Source of the DNA: CAYNTC01 sp964432925
GTDB taxonomy: Bacteria > Planctomycetota > Phycisphaerae > Sedimentisphaerales > Anaerobacaceae
Assembly: GCA_964432925.1 (NCBI GenBank)
Contig: CAYSPM010000125.1
Coordinates: forward strand, 1-8,390
DNA length: 8,390 bases
Direction of reading: 5' to 3'
The position numbers were made by a program, and so were the translations under genes. The notes under the pieces are model-generated. The model saw only the letters and a list, made by a program, of their open reading frames with translations, was not told where the DNA came from and did no database searches. Positions 1 through 5,953 of the stretch are shown here, piece after piece (position 1 is the first letter of the stretch; the number at the start of each line of letters is the position of its first letter).

Positions 1-15
1 AAATCGGAGAAGACT

Positions 16-1218
16 TTGACCACAAATGTGAGGCTCTTATACTTGTCAGCATTTTCAATGTCCGCTGCTTTAAGTATCTGGTGGACGGCGATGCCATTTA
101 TCCTGCGCAACATCGGCGGTACAGAAGAGCATGTCGGATATGCCCCTGCAGCGAATATGCTTGGTTACATGTGCGGTTTGCTCGTGACAGGCTCGCTGTT
201 GCATCACCTGGAACCCCGGTGGGCTTCACGCACGGCTGCAGCGATTATCTCTTTAGTTGCAGTTGTGATATGCATAGGAATTTACTTGGCAAGCCAATCG
301 AGCCAGATTACCAGCCTTGTATGGATTTGGACCATCATTGTTCTTGCAGCTACAGCAGGCGTTGCAATGGCTTTATACTGGCCCTTTTTGATGAGTTGGG
401 TCTCAGCCGGTTACGAGGGCCTGCTGTTGAATCAACGACTTGGATACTATAACGGAGCCTGGTCTGGCGCAGGATTGATAGGGCCATTGATAGGCGCAGT
501 GCTCGTGGACATAAGTTCTATATTACCAATGATTGTCACCACAGGGTGCTTGGTATTATGCTTTGTTTCACTTAGTTTCGTAGGAAACAATAAAGTCGAT
601 CAGATAGAGCTGACCGCAAACACTGGTGGCCCTGCGGCTGACTACCCACGGCATCTGCTGATAAGGCTCAGGTGGATGGCTCGAATTGCGCTATTCAGTT
701 CATGGGCATGTTTTGCCATTTATCGCTCACAGTTTGCTTTGCTTTTTACTAATTTTGGATTTTCTGAGTCACAGTTTGGAATCATTATTACCGCCTTTTC
801 GGTTTTTAATTTTGCGATCTTTATCGGTGCTGGCAGATTTGCTTTCTGGCACTACAAGCCACTCTTGTTGATAGGGGCCCAAATGCTGTTCATCTTGTCT
901 TTGTTAATGATTATATACGGTCGAGGCTTCTGGATGTTTTTCTTATCCTTTATTGTATTAGCTTTTGGTTTTAGCTTTGCATACAGCTCGCACCTCTATT
1001 ATGGTGCATACGGCAGCAAAAGACGTTCGGCAAGAATGGCGGTACACGAAATCACCATATCTCTGGGAGTGTTTGTCGGCTCAGCGGCGGGCGGATACCT
1101 GGCAAAAAACATCAGCCCTTACTCTCCATACTGGTTTGCCCTTGTGATTTTCTCTGTAGGATTACTTGCTCAATTGGTTATATTGCTAAGTGCGCAAATT
1201 ATGCCCATGCGAGAATGA
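16..1218 (+). CDS. Major facilitator superfamily (MFS) permease, 12 membrane helices, start uncertain
   Basis: Probable inner-membrane transporter of the MFS; the substrate cannot be told. The 400-residue product is very hydrophobic and fits two six-helix halves joined by a polar loop at about residues 190-218. The helix 2-3 loop (G-S-L-L-H-H-L-E-P-R-W-A-S-R) looks like a degenerate form of MFS motif A. Helices 4-5 hold an A-L-Y-W-P-F / Y-Y-N-G-A-W-S-G-A-G-L-I-G-P stretch, and the second half has a basic K-R-R-S-A-R-M-A-V-H-E loop (R336 to E345) followed by a Gly-rich helix. The length is normal for the family. The TTG start at 16 has GGAG at 6-9 ahead of it, but the frame is open to the window edge, so an upstream ATG outside the window is equally possible. 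The next gene is about 400 bases away, so no operon partner is visible downstream. The family call is firm; the function is not. Confidence 0.85.
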   Translation: MTTNVRLLYLSAFSMSAALSIWWTAMPFILRNIGGTEEHVGYAPAANMLGYMCGLLVTGSLLHHLEPRWASRTAAAIISLVAVVICIGIYLASQSSQITSLVWIWTIIVLAATAGVAMALYWPFLMSWVSAGYEGLLLNQRLGYYNGAWSGAGLIGPLIGAVLVDISSILPMIVTTGCLVLCFVSLSFVGNNKVDQIELTANTGGPAADYPRHLLIRLRWMARIALFSSWACFAIYRSQFALLFTNFGFSESQFGIIITAFSVFNFAIFIGAGRFAFWHYKPLLLIGAQMLFILSLLMIIYGRGFWMFFLSFIVLAFGFSFAYSSHLYYGAYGSKRRSARMAVHEITISLGVFVGSAAGGYLAKNISPYSPYWFALVIFSVGLLAQLVILLSAQIMPMRE

Positions 1219-1390
1219 GCTCGTATTCCCACTTGAGCTATTCCGATTGGATATATACGGGGCTGAAGCTTTAATATCTCGCCAATAACTCGCTTATCGA
1301 TAGGAATTTGCTAAATCTGCCTGGTGTATGTTCCGAAGGTTGTGAATCTTGTCTTTCTCGCTATTTTGCAAGGCACATCGAATAGTTTTC

Positions 1391-1419
1391 TTGCTTGTCA
1401 ATGTCGAGTATGATATACT
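1391..1419 (+). promoter_or_regulatory. Candidate extended -10 promoter for the propeller gene
   Basis: TTGCTT (1391-1396), a 17-base spacer, then TATACT (1414-1419). TG at 1411-1412 is placed exactly as in an extended -10 element (TGnTATAAT). The -35 matches the consensus at only three of six positions. If used, transcription would start near 1426 and leave a leader of about 190 bases before the GTG start at 1618. This is pattern matching only. Confidence 0.35.
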
Positions 1420-1605
1420 TATTAGGTAAATTCTTCCTGGTCATCACAAGTGTTGTCGAAGTATCGGATCATGGTAGGATATGCTCGCTTGTGATTTGGA
1501 GGTGGGATATTTGATTTGTAGATGACGATTCATCATCTCGCAAGTCGCAGGATACTAAACGTATCTTATCTTCATACTATATAGTGTTGTGAGTATCAAC
1601 ATGCT

Positions 1606-1612
1606 GGAGGAG
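1606..1612 (+). promoter_or_regulatory. Strong Shine-Dalgarno site that sets the GTG start at 1618
   Basis: GGAGGAG at 1606-1612 lies five bases ahead of GTG (1618-1620). This is a near-perfect ribosome binding site and supports a GTG start. The resulting N-terminus is a good signal peptide, which independently supports the same start. Confidence 0.8.
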
Positions 1613-1617
1613 TTAAA

Positions 1618-3732
1618 GTGAAACTTGCATTATTATTCATGGCTTCCATCCTGGTTATTGCTCCATGCAATGTGCTTGGCAATGATTTTCTGTTAAACCT
1701 CGGTCCCGAAGAGCTTGTAGAAGCCGATGGTATTGATATCCAAGTGCCCGGCTACTCGGTGCCGTCTTTCGTTGACTGGAACAACGATAACTTAAAAGAC
1801 CTTGTCATTGGCCAGGGCAGCAGCATTGGAAACGCCAAAGTCCGAGTGTATCTCAATATTGGAACCGAGTCTGATCCTCAGTTCAGCGACTATTTTTATG
1901 TCCAGTCTAATGGCTCGACTCTGACCTGCCCAGCAGATGATTGTCAGGGATGCTTCCCCCGATTGGTTTATTGGGATGAGGATAATTGCAAGGACCTACT
2001 TATAGGCCAGACCGACGGAACCGTCAAAATCTTTTTGAATGTAGGGACCGATGAAGACCCGACCTTTGATGGCGGAGCTTACCTCCAGTCTAACTCTACG
2101 GGCACGAAGTTGGATGTTGGAGCGAGGGCAGCACCAAACCCCGTTGATTGGGATAACAATGGAAGGTTGGACCTCATTGCTGGTGCGTATGATGGCGGTA
2201 TTCACATGTATCCCAATTGTGGTTGTGGTGGTCCTGTACCCCCGCATTTTTCTTGTCCGATTCCGGGATACTTAGTGTCCGAAGACGGTGGCGACCTGAT
2301 TGTCCCTTCACATTGCTCAAGTCCCGTTACAGCCGATATTGATGGTGACGGCAGGAAAGACCTTCTCTGTGGTAATACTGATGGACAGTTATTATTCTAT
2401 AGAAACATAGGAACCGACACGGAACCGGCTTTTTCGGGTTATTCCTTTGTCCAATCTGATGGAGTCCCGATAGATCTTGCCGGCTCACCGCGTTCAAGGC
2501 CATTCGTTTGCGACTGGAATGGTGACGGCTGCCTTGATGTTCTGATTGGCTCTGGCGATGGAAAAATACATCTATACAGAGGCATCCCCGCACCGGATGA
2601 AACAGATGTTGGTAGGGGCTTATTGCTTAACCTCGGTTTGGAAGAAATAATTCAGGCCGACGGCGATGACATTCAGGTGCCGGGATACTCGGTACCGTCT
2701 TTAGTTGACTGGAACAACGATCAGCTTAAAGATCTCGTCATAGGCCAAGGCAGCAGCTCCAGCAGAGCCAGGATCCGCATATATTTGAATGTTGGAACTG
2801 AAGCAGAGCCGCAGTTTGCTGATTACTTCTATGCACAGTCCAATGGCGACGATCTAACTTTGACTGCTTCCGGATGTTTAGGATGCTTCCCTCGTGTCGT
2901 TTACTGGGATAAAGATGACCGCAAAGACCTGCTTGTGGGCTTGGCTGATGGAACTGTTAAGATATTTACCAATATTGGAACAGATGAGAGCCCGACCTTC
3001 GATGGCGGAGCAAATATTCGTGTCGGCACTACCGGCAGTCGGATCCTTGATGTAGGATCAAGGGCCACACCAACATTTGTGGACTGGGACAGCGATGGTA
3101 TGTTAGACCTTGTCGTCGGTGCCCTCGACGGTAAAATACACATTTATTACAATTGTAGCGGTGACGATGCCTTACAACCACTTTTCTCCTTATCTGATTC
3201 GGATGGAATATACGCTCAGGAAGATGACACATCTTTGATTGTACCTTCGAAGCGTTCCAGCCCTGTCGTTCTTGACCTCGATGGTGATGGGAACAAGGAT
3301 ATTCTAACAGGTAACACAAATGGTCAATTGCTGTTCTATAAGAATGTTGGAACCGATTCGCAACCGGTGTTCTCTGGCTACCTGCCTGTGGATTCTAATG
3401 ATAGCCCAATAGACCTTCCCGGCTCACCGCGCTCCAGGCCCTTCGTATGTTACTTCACTGGTGACGGTCATTTCGGCCCAGCCGATGTTTATCCGGATGT
3501 TCTTATTGGCGCAGCGGATGGAAAGGTGCATTTATATCGCGGTATTCCGGCACCATCTGACATAAGTATTGATGGCTATGTGGACTTCCTCGATTTTGCG
3601 ATACTCGCCGAACATTGGCTCAGCATCGACTGTGATGATTGCCAAGGTGCTGACATAACCGGTGATGGAAAAGTAGACGTTGACGATCTGCAGCAGCTTA
3701 TTGAGAGCTGGCTTGAAAAGAAGACTCCATAA
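1618..3732 (+). CDS. Secreted FG-GAP/VCBS-like repeat protein with C-terminal dockerin-like domain
   Basis: Exported protein of 704 residues with no recognisable catalytic domain; probably a calcium-binding structural or binding protein outside the cytoplasm. A signal peptide occupies residues 1-21 (Lys2, hydrophobic core, likely cut after V-L-G). Ten repeats of the form D-W-[ND]-x-[ND]-G-x-x-D-L-[LV]-x-G-x-x-D-G-x-[IV]-x-[IL]-Y follow, with Asp-rich loops beginning near residues 53, 119, 177, 240, 299, 364, 430, 489, 553 and 612. They resemble FG-GAP/VCBS beta-propeller blades. Blades 1-5 and 6-10 are two copies of one unit. The tail (648-704) has two EF-hand-like loops, D648-x-S-x-D652...D656..D659 and D679-x-T-x-D683...D687..D690, each followed by a helix ending in W-L, as in type I dockerin-like tails of Phycisphaerae. 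No cohesin is seen in the window. Paired cysteines (C104, C109, C112) may form disulfides. It looks monocistronic. Confidence 0.85.
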   Translation: MKLALLFMASILVIAPCNVLGNDFLLNLGPEELVEADGIDIQVPGYSVPSFVDWNNDNLKDLVIGQGSSIGNAKVRVYLNIGTESDPQFSDYFYVQSNGSTLTCPADDCQGCFPRLVYWDEDNCKDLLIGQTDGTVKIFLNVGTDEDPTFDGGAYLQSNSTGTKLDVGARAAPNPVDWDNNGRLDLIAGAYDGGIHMYPNCGCGGPVPPHFSCPIPGYLVSEDGGDLIVPSHCSSPVTADIDGDGRKDLLCGNTDGQLLFYRNIGTDTEPAFSGYSFVQSDGVPIDLAGSPRSRPFVCDWNGDGCLDVLIGSGDGKIHLYRGIPAPDETDVGRGLLLNLGLEEIIQADGDDIQVPGYSVPSLVDWNNDQLKDLVIGQGSSSSRARIRIYLNVGTEAEPQFADYFYAQSNGDDLTLTASGCLGCFPRVVYWDKDDRKDLLVGLADGTVKIFTNIGTDESPTFDGGANIRVGTTGSRILDVGSRATPTFVDWDSDGMLDLVVGALDGKIHIYYNCSGDDALQPLFSLSDSDGIYAQEDDTSLIVPSKRSSPVVLDLDGDGNKDILTGNTNGQLLFYKNVGTDSQPVFSGYLPVDSNDSPIDLPGSPRSRPFVCYFTGDGHFGPADVYPDVLIGAADGKVHLYRGIPAPSDISIDGYVDFLDFAILAEHWLSIDCDDCQGADITGDGKVDVDDLQQLIESWLEKKTP
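1687..2595 (+). repeat. Internal tandem duplication, copy 1 (five propeller blades)
   Basis: Residues 24-326 of the propeller protein. The unit starts with L-L-N-L-G and ends with H-L-Y-R-G-I-P-A-P, and is repeated as residues 335-646. The match is also clear at DNA level: the stretch around 1741-1830 closely resembles 2674-2760, with most differences at third codon positions. Confidence 0.85.
2620..3555 (+). repeat. Internal tandem duplication, copy 2 (five propeller blades)
   Basis: Residues 335-646, the second copy of the five-blade unit. Landmarks shared with copy 1 include Q-V-P-G-Y-S-V-P-S, G-C-F-P-R, S-P-R-S-R-P-F-V-C and G-I-P-A-P. It is slightly longer than copy 1, mainly because its last blade carries about seven extra residues (around 618-626, H-F-G-P-A-D-V-Y-P). 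It has lost some of copy 1's cysteines. Confidence 0.85.
3559..3729 (+). other. Dockerin-like double EF-hand domain of the propeller protein
   Basis: Encodes residues 648-704. Two 12-residue calcium loops (D648 to D659 and D679 to D690) keep acidic or hydroxyl residues at positions 1, 3, 5, 9 and 12. Each is followed by a helix ending in W-L (L-A-E-H-W-L and L-I-E-S-W-L). The linker carries C672 and C675. In cellulosomes such domains dock to cohesins. In planctomycetes they are widespread on secreted proteins and their partner is generally unclear, so docking is inference here. Confidence 0.75.
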
Positions 3733-4010
3733 CGGTCTTATATTGCTTTAGGGTGCACTTTACTCAATACTACTGCTGCGTCCGTAAGCAAACAGCATAC
3801 CGACCTTTCTGTAAGGACTTTTGCTGCATCTTATGTAGCACGACTGAACTCGCATAGTCTGCGATCTTGGTTTTGCCTGCCTTTACAACATGGTCATATC
3901 ACATCTTGTTGATTAATCTTGCGCTGAAGCATCTCATTTTTGCCGATGATTTTGAGGTTCGCTTATCATTTCCGTGCTATAGTTCGTTCATTAAATGCGC
4001 AAGATTTTTA

Positions 4011-4040
4011 TTAGCACGCCCATACCTTTTGGCTTATAAT
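4011..4040 (+). promoter_or_regulatory. Candidate promoter P1 upstream of malic enzyme
   Basis: TTAGCA (4011-4016, four of six matches to TTGACA), an 18-base spacer, then a perfect TATAAT (4035-4040). It points toward the malic enzyme and would give a leader of roughly 105 bases to the TTG at 4152. This is motif evidence only. Confidence 0.4.
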
Positions 4041-4062
4041 TTGTTGTTTCTATCAGGAAGGC

Positions 4063-4091
4063 TTGACAGATAAGAAGCCGGCCAATAGTAT
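4063..4091 (+). promoter_or_regulatory. Candidate promoter P2 upstream of malic enzyme
   Basis: A perfect TTGACA (4063-4068), a 17-base spacer, then TAGTAT (4086-4091, four of six matches to TATAAT). Transcription would start near 4098. It lies just downstream of P1, so the two could be alternative starts for the malic enzyme and possibly for the ATPase genes behind it. Confidence 0.45.
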
Positions 4092-4151
4092 ATAGCTCTT
4101 TTATTTTTAAAGAACCTGCGAACCAAAACATACATTGGGAAGCTCAGGTCA

Positions 4152-5579
4152 TTGTGTAGTTTCTCGTCAATGATGCAGGGTACTATTAGTCCCATGATCG
4201 ATTTGGATTGCTCAAGTTGGCAGCAGCGCTATTCTGCTTCCGGCATTTTTACTCTTAGGTGCCGGATTCCCGACAGGCCCGGTATGCTCGGAGAGCTCAC
4301 CTCTGCGATCGGCCAGGTCGGTGCCCATATAGGTCAGGTCAATCTTGTCAGCCTGGAACCTCAGCATAAGATCCGTGACATCACTGTCTTTTTACCTGAC
4401 AGAGTTCAGATTGAAAATGTCCTTGCTGCGATAAAGGCCCTTGACGCTGTGGAAATCGTCTCAGTCACGGACGACATCCTTGAAATACACAGGCGCGGGA
4501 CAATCGAGATGGTCAGCAGGGTACCAATCAAAGGTCAGACCGACTTGAGGATGGTTTATACTCCTGGCGTGGCATCAGTATGTGAAGAAGTGAAGCGCGA
4601 TCCAGCCACTGCATGGGAAATGACCGGCATTTGTGACAGAGTGGCAATAGTAACCAACGGAACGGCTGTTCTGGGATTAGGTGACATCGGTCCCTTAGCC
4701 TCGCTGCCGGTTATGGAAGGCAAAGCTGCGCTATTAGCAGAGTTCGTTGGCATAAGTGGCTTTCCTATCCTTATCGACACTAAAGATATTGATACCTTTG
4801 TCCAGACGGTAGTGCGAATAGCCTCGGGCTTTGGTGCAATTCAGCTTGAGGATGTTGCTGCACCTGCCTGCTTTGAAATTGAGGAGAAGCTAAGTGCACA
4901 GCTTAATATCCCTATTTTTCATGATGACCAGCATGGAACCGCCACAATCGTCCTTGCTTCTCTGATAAATGCCCTGCACCAGACTGGCAAGGACCCCAAA
5001 AGTTGTTCTATTATCATGTTAGGAGCTGGTGCCGCCGGTTACGCTGTCAGTCGGATGTTGCTTGAGTTCGGGATTGGTGATATTGTACTTTATGATTCCA
5101 AAGGGCCCATTTACCGAGGCAGAGCCGAGAACATGAATCTTTATAAGCGGCGTCTGGCAGAAATCACGAACAAGGAGAATCAAACTGGCACCTTAGCCGA
5201 AGGATTTGTCGGCAAGGACATTTTTATCGGCCTGTCACGTCCCAACGTAGTTTCCAGGGATATGATTGCCTCGATGGCAAAGGACCCTATTGTCTTTCCT
5301 TTGGGCAATCCCGTTGGCGAGATAAGCAAGGAGCAAGCTCTCCAAGCAGGAGCCGCAATCGCAGCCGATGGCCGGGATATTAATAACGCATTAGCCTACC
5401 CCCCAATATTCCGTGGCGCCCTGGATGCAAGAGCTACCGAAATAAATCTAAACATGAAATTGGCCGCTGCAAAGGAACTGGCCGACCTCACACCCCAGGG
5501 CAGCCTGCTGCCCGATATTCTCGATAGAGAAGTGCACAAGAAAGTCGCCCAGGCTGTGGCTGCTGCCTGGCAAAGCTGA
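4152..5579 (+). CDS. Malic enzyme (malate dehydrogenase, decarboxylating) with N-terminal ACT domain
   Basis: Cytoplasmic enzyme converting malate to pyruvate, CO2 and NAD(P)H. Counting from TTG 4152 (475 residues), an ACT domain spans about 33-105 (F-T-L-R-C-R-I-P-D-R-P-G-M-L-G-E-L) and probably binds a small allosteric ligand. The malic N-domain has V-Y-T-P-G-V-A with catalytic Tyr136, and G-D-I-G-P-L-A-S-L-P-V-M-E-G-K with catalytic Lys191. Metal ligands are E233-D234 and the H-D-D-Q-H-G-T aspartates (258/259). The NAD-binding domain has G291-A-G-A-A-G296 and D315 after strand 2. The usual T-G-R-S-D-Y-P-N-Q-x-N-N segment is shortened to D-G-R-D-I-N-N (406-412). The start is unsure: TTG 4152 has GGGAAG nine bases ahead, while ATG 4170, 4173 or 4194 would also leave the ACT domain whole. 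Cofactor preference cannot be decided by eye. The ATPase genes begin 67 bases downstream. Confidence 0.93.
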   Translation: MCSFSSMMQGTISPMIDLDCSSWQQRYSASGIFTLRCRIPDRPGMLGELTSAIGQVGAHIGQVNLVSLEPQHKIRDITVFLPDRVQIENVLAAIKALDAVEIVSVTDDILEIHRRGTIEMVSRVPIKGQTDLRMVYTPGVASVCEEVKRDPATAWEMTGICDRVAIVTNGTAVLGLGDIGPLASLPVMEGKAALLAEFVGISGFPILIDTKDIDTFVQTVVRIASGFGAIQLEDVAAPACFEIEEKLSAQLNIPIFHDDQHGTATIVLASLINALHQTGKDPKSCSIIMLGAGAAGYAVSRMLLEFGIGDIVLYDSKGPIYRGRAENMNLYKRRLAEITNKENQTGTLAEGFVGKDIFIGLSRPNVVSRDMIASMAKDPIVFPLGNPVGEISKEQALQAGAAIAADGRDINNALAYPPIFRGALDARATEINLNMKLAAAKELADLTPQGSLLPDILDREVHKKVAQAVAAAWQS

Positions 5580-5589
5580 AAAACTGTTG

Positions 5590-5605
5590 TCGTACACAGG
5601 TACGA
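5590..5605 (+). other. Small hairpin between malic enzyme and ATPase genes
   Basis: TCGTAC (5590-5595) pairs with GTACGA (5600-5605) around the four-base loop ACAG. The stem is only six pairs and no T-run follows directly (TTTT appears at 5617-5620), so it is not a convincing terminator. It could be a weak attenuator or processing site, or chance. Confidence 0.3.
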
Positions 5606-5646
5606 ATATCCGCAAGTTTTAGATAATTTGAATTGCCGGAACGCCG

Positions 5647-5952
5647 ATGGAGCTAATAAAGAAAATCAAAGAGACCGAGACACAGGCCCAACAGATTATC
5701 GAAAAAGCCAAAGCTGAGGTAGCCGAGCTTAGCGAGCAGGCTCGTACGCGACGTCATGAATTGCTTGAGCGAGCCCAGCAGCAGCGTAAGAGAGCAGCCG
5801 AAGCCGCTATCGACGAGGCACGCTCACAGGGCCAGGCAGAGGCCGAAACTCTCAAAGCAGAAGCCGAAAACCAACGTCAACAATTACGGGCCAAGGCAGA
5901 ACCGAAAATAGCTGACGCCGTGGCGAAGGTGATGAACTACTTGAAAGGCTAA
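5647..5952 (+). CDS. V/A-type ATP synthase subunit H (peripheral stalk; NtpF/AhaH-like)
   Basis: Small peripheral-stalk protein that pairs with subunit E to brace the catalytic head of a V/A-type ATPase against membrane subunit I. The 101 residues form one long, highly charged Ala/Glu/Lys/Gln/Arg helix with no membrane segment, apart from a more hydrophobic C-terminal end (I-A-D-A-V-A-K-V-M-N-Y-L-K-G). The length and composition suit the family, which is about 100-110 residues. The short C-terminal segment is the part expected to pack against subunit E. Sequence similarity in such coiled coils is low, so the assignment leans on its place directly before subunit I, as with ntpF in Enterococcus. 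The ATG at 5647 has only a weak ribosome site (CCGGA at 5636-5640). Its stop is one base from the next start. Confidence 0.85.
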   Translation: MELIKKIKETETQAQQIIEKAKAEVAELSEQARTRRHELLERAQQQRKRAAEAAIDEARSQGQAEAETLKAEAENQRQQLRAKAEPKIADAVAKVMNYLKG

Positions 5953-5953
5953 T

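Larger units (their letters stand above)
1219..1617. other. Non-coding gap between MFS gene and propeller gene
   Basis: About 400 bases without a credible gene on either strand. The stretch is AT-richer than its neighbours. No convincing rho-independent terminator follows the MFS stop; the only nearby inverted repeat is a weak AGCTC/GAGCT pair at 1218-1222 and 1235-1239 with no T-run. A candidate extended -10 promoter lies at 1391-1419. Closer to the next gene are a short inverted repeat GATGA-CGAT-TCATC (1521-1534) and a 10-base perfect palindrome ACTATATAGT (1576-1585). Their role is unknown. No tRNA-like or riboswitch-like structure was recognised. Confidence 0.6.
3733..4151. other. Non-coding gap ahead of the malic enzyme gene
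   Basis: About 420 bases with no supported gene. An open frame of 68 codons from a TTG at 3867 has no ribosome site and no family-like features, and is taken as chance. The second half is AT-rich and holds two promoter-like elements (4011-4040 and 4063-4091) directed toward the malic enzyme. A weak inverted repeat, AGCAAA (3787-3792) with TTTGCT (3820-3825), encloses a 27-base loop. It is too poor to call a terminator for the upstream gene. Confidence 0.55.

Noticed and set aside
1219..1617. A hidden small RNA or riboswitch in the first gap
   Set aside because: No recognisable conserved fold or tRNA-like arms were seen; only short, weak inverted repeats are present.
1996..3319. Several minus-strand and alternate-frame open stretches inside the propeller gene
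   Set aside because: They are shadows of the repetitive Asp/Gly-rich coding frame. The + frame has a strong ribosome site, a signal peptide and family repeats.
1618..3555. The long repeats considered as a mobile element or CRISPR-like array
   Set aside because: The repeats stay in one reading frame, encode propeller blades and have no spacers, terminal inverted repeats or transposase.
3780..3825. Inverted repeats GTCC/GGAC and AGCAAA/TTTGCT as a terminator of the propeller gene
   Set aside because: The stems are short, the loop is large, and the two pairings overlap so that they cannot both form. There is no T-run after a GC-rich stem.
3867..4073. A 68-codon open frame starting with TTG in the gap before the malic enzyme
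   Set aside because: It has no ribosome site and an odd composition, it overlaps promoter-like hexamers, and it resembles no known family. Chance is the simplest explanation.
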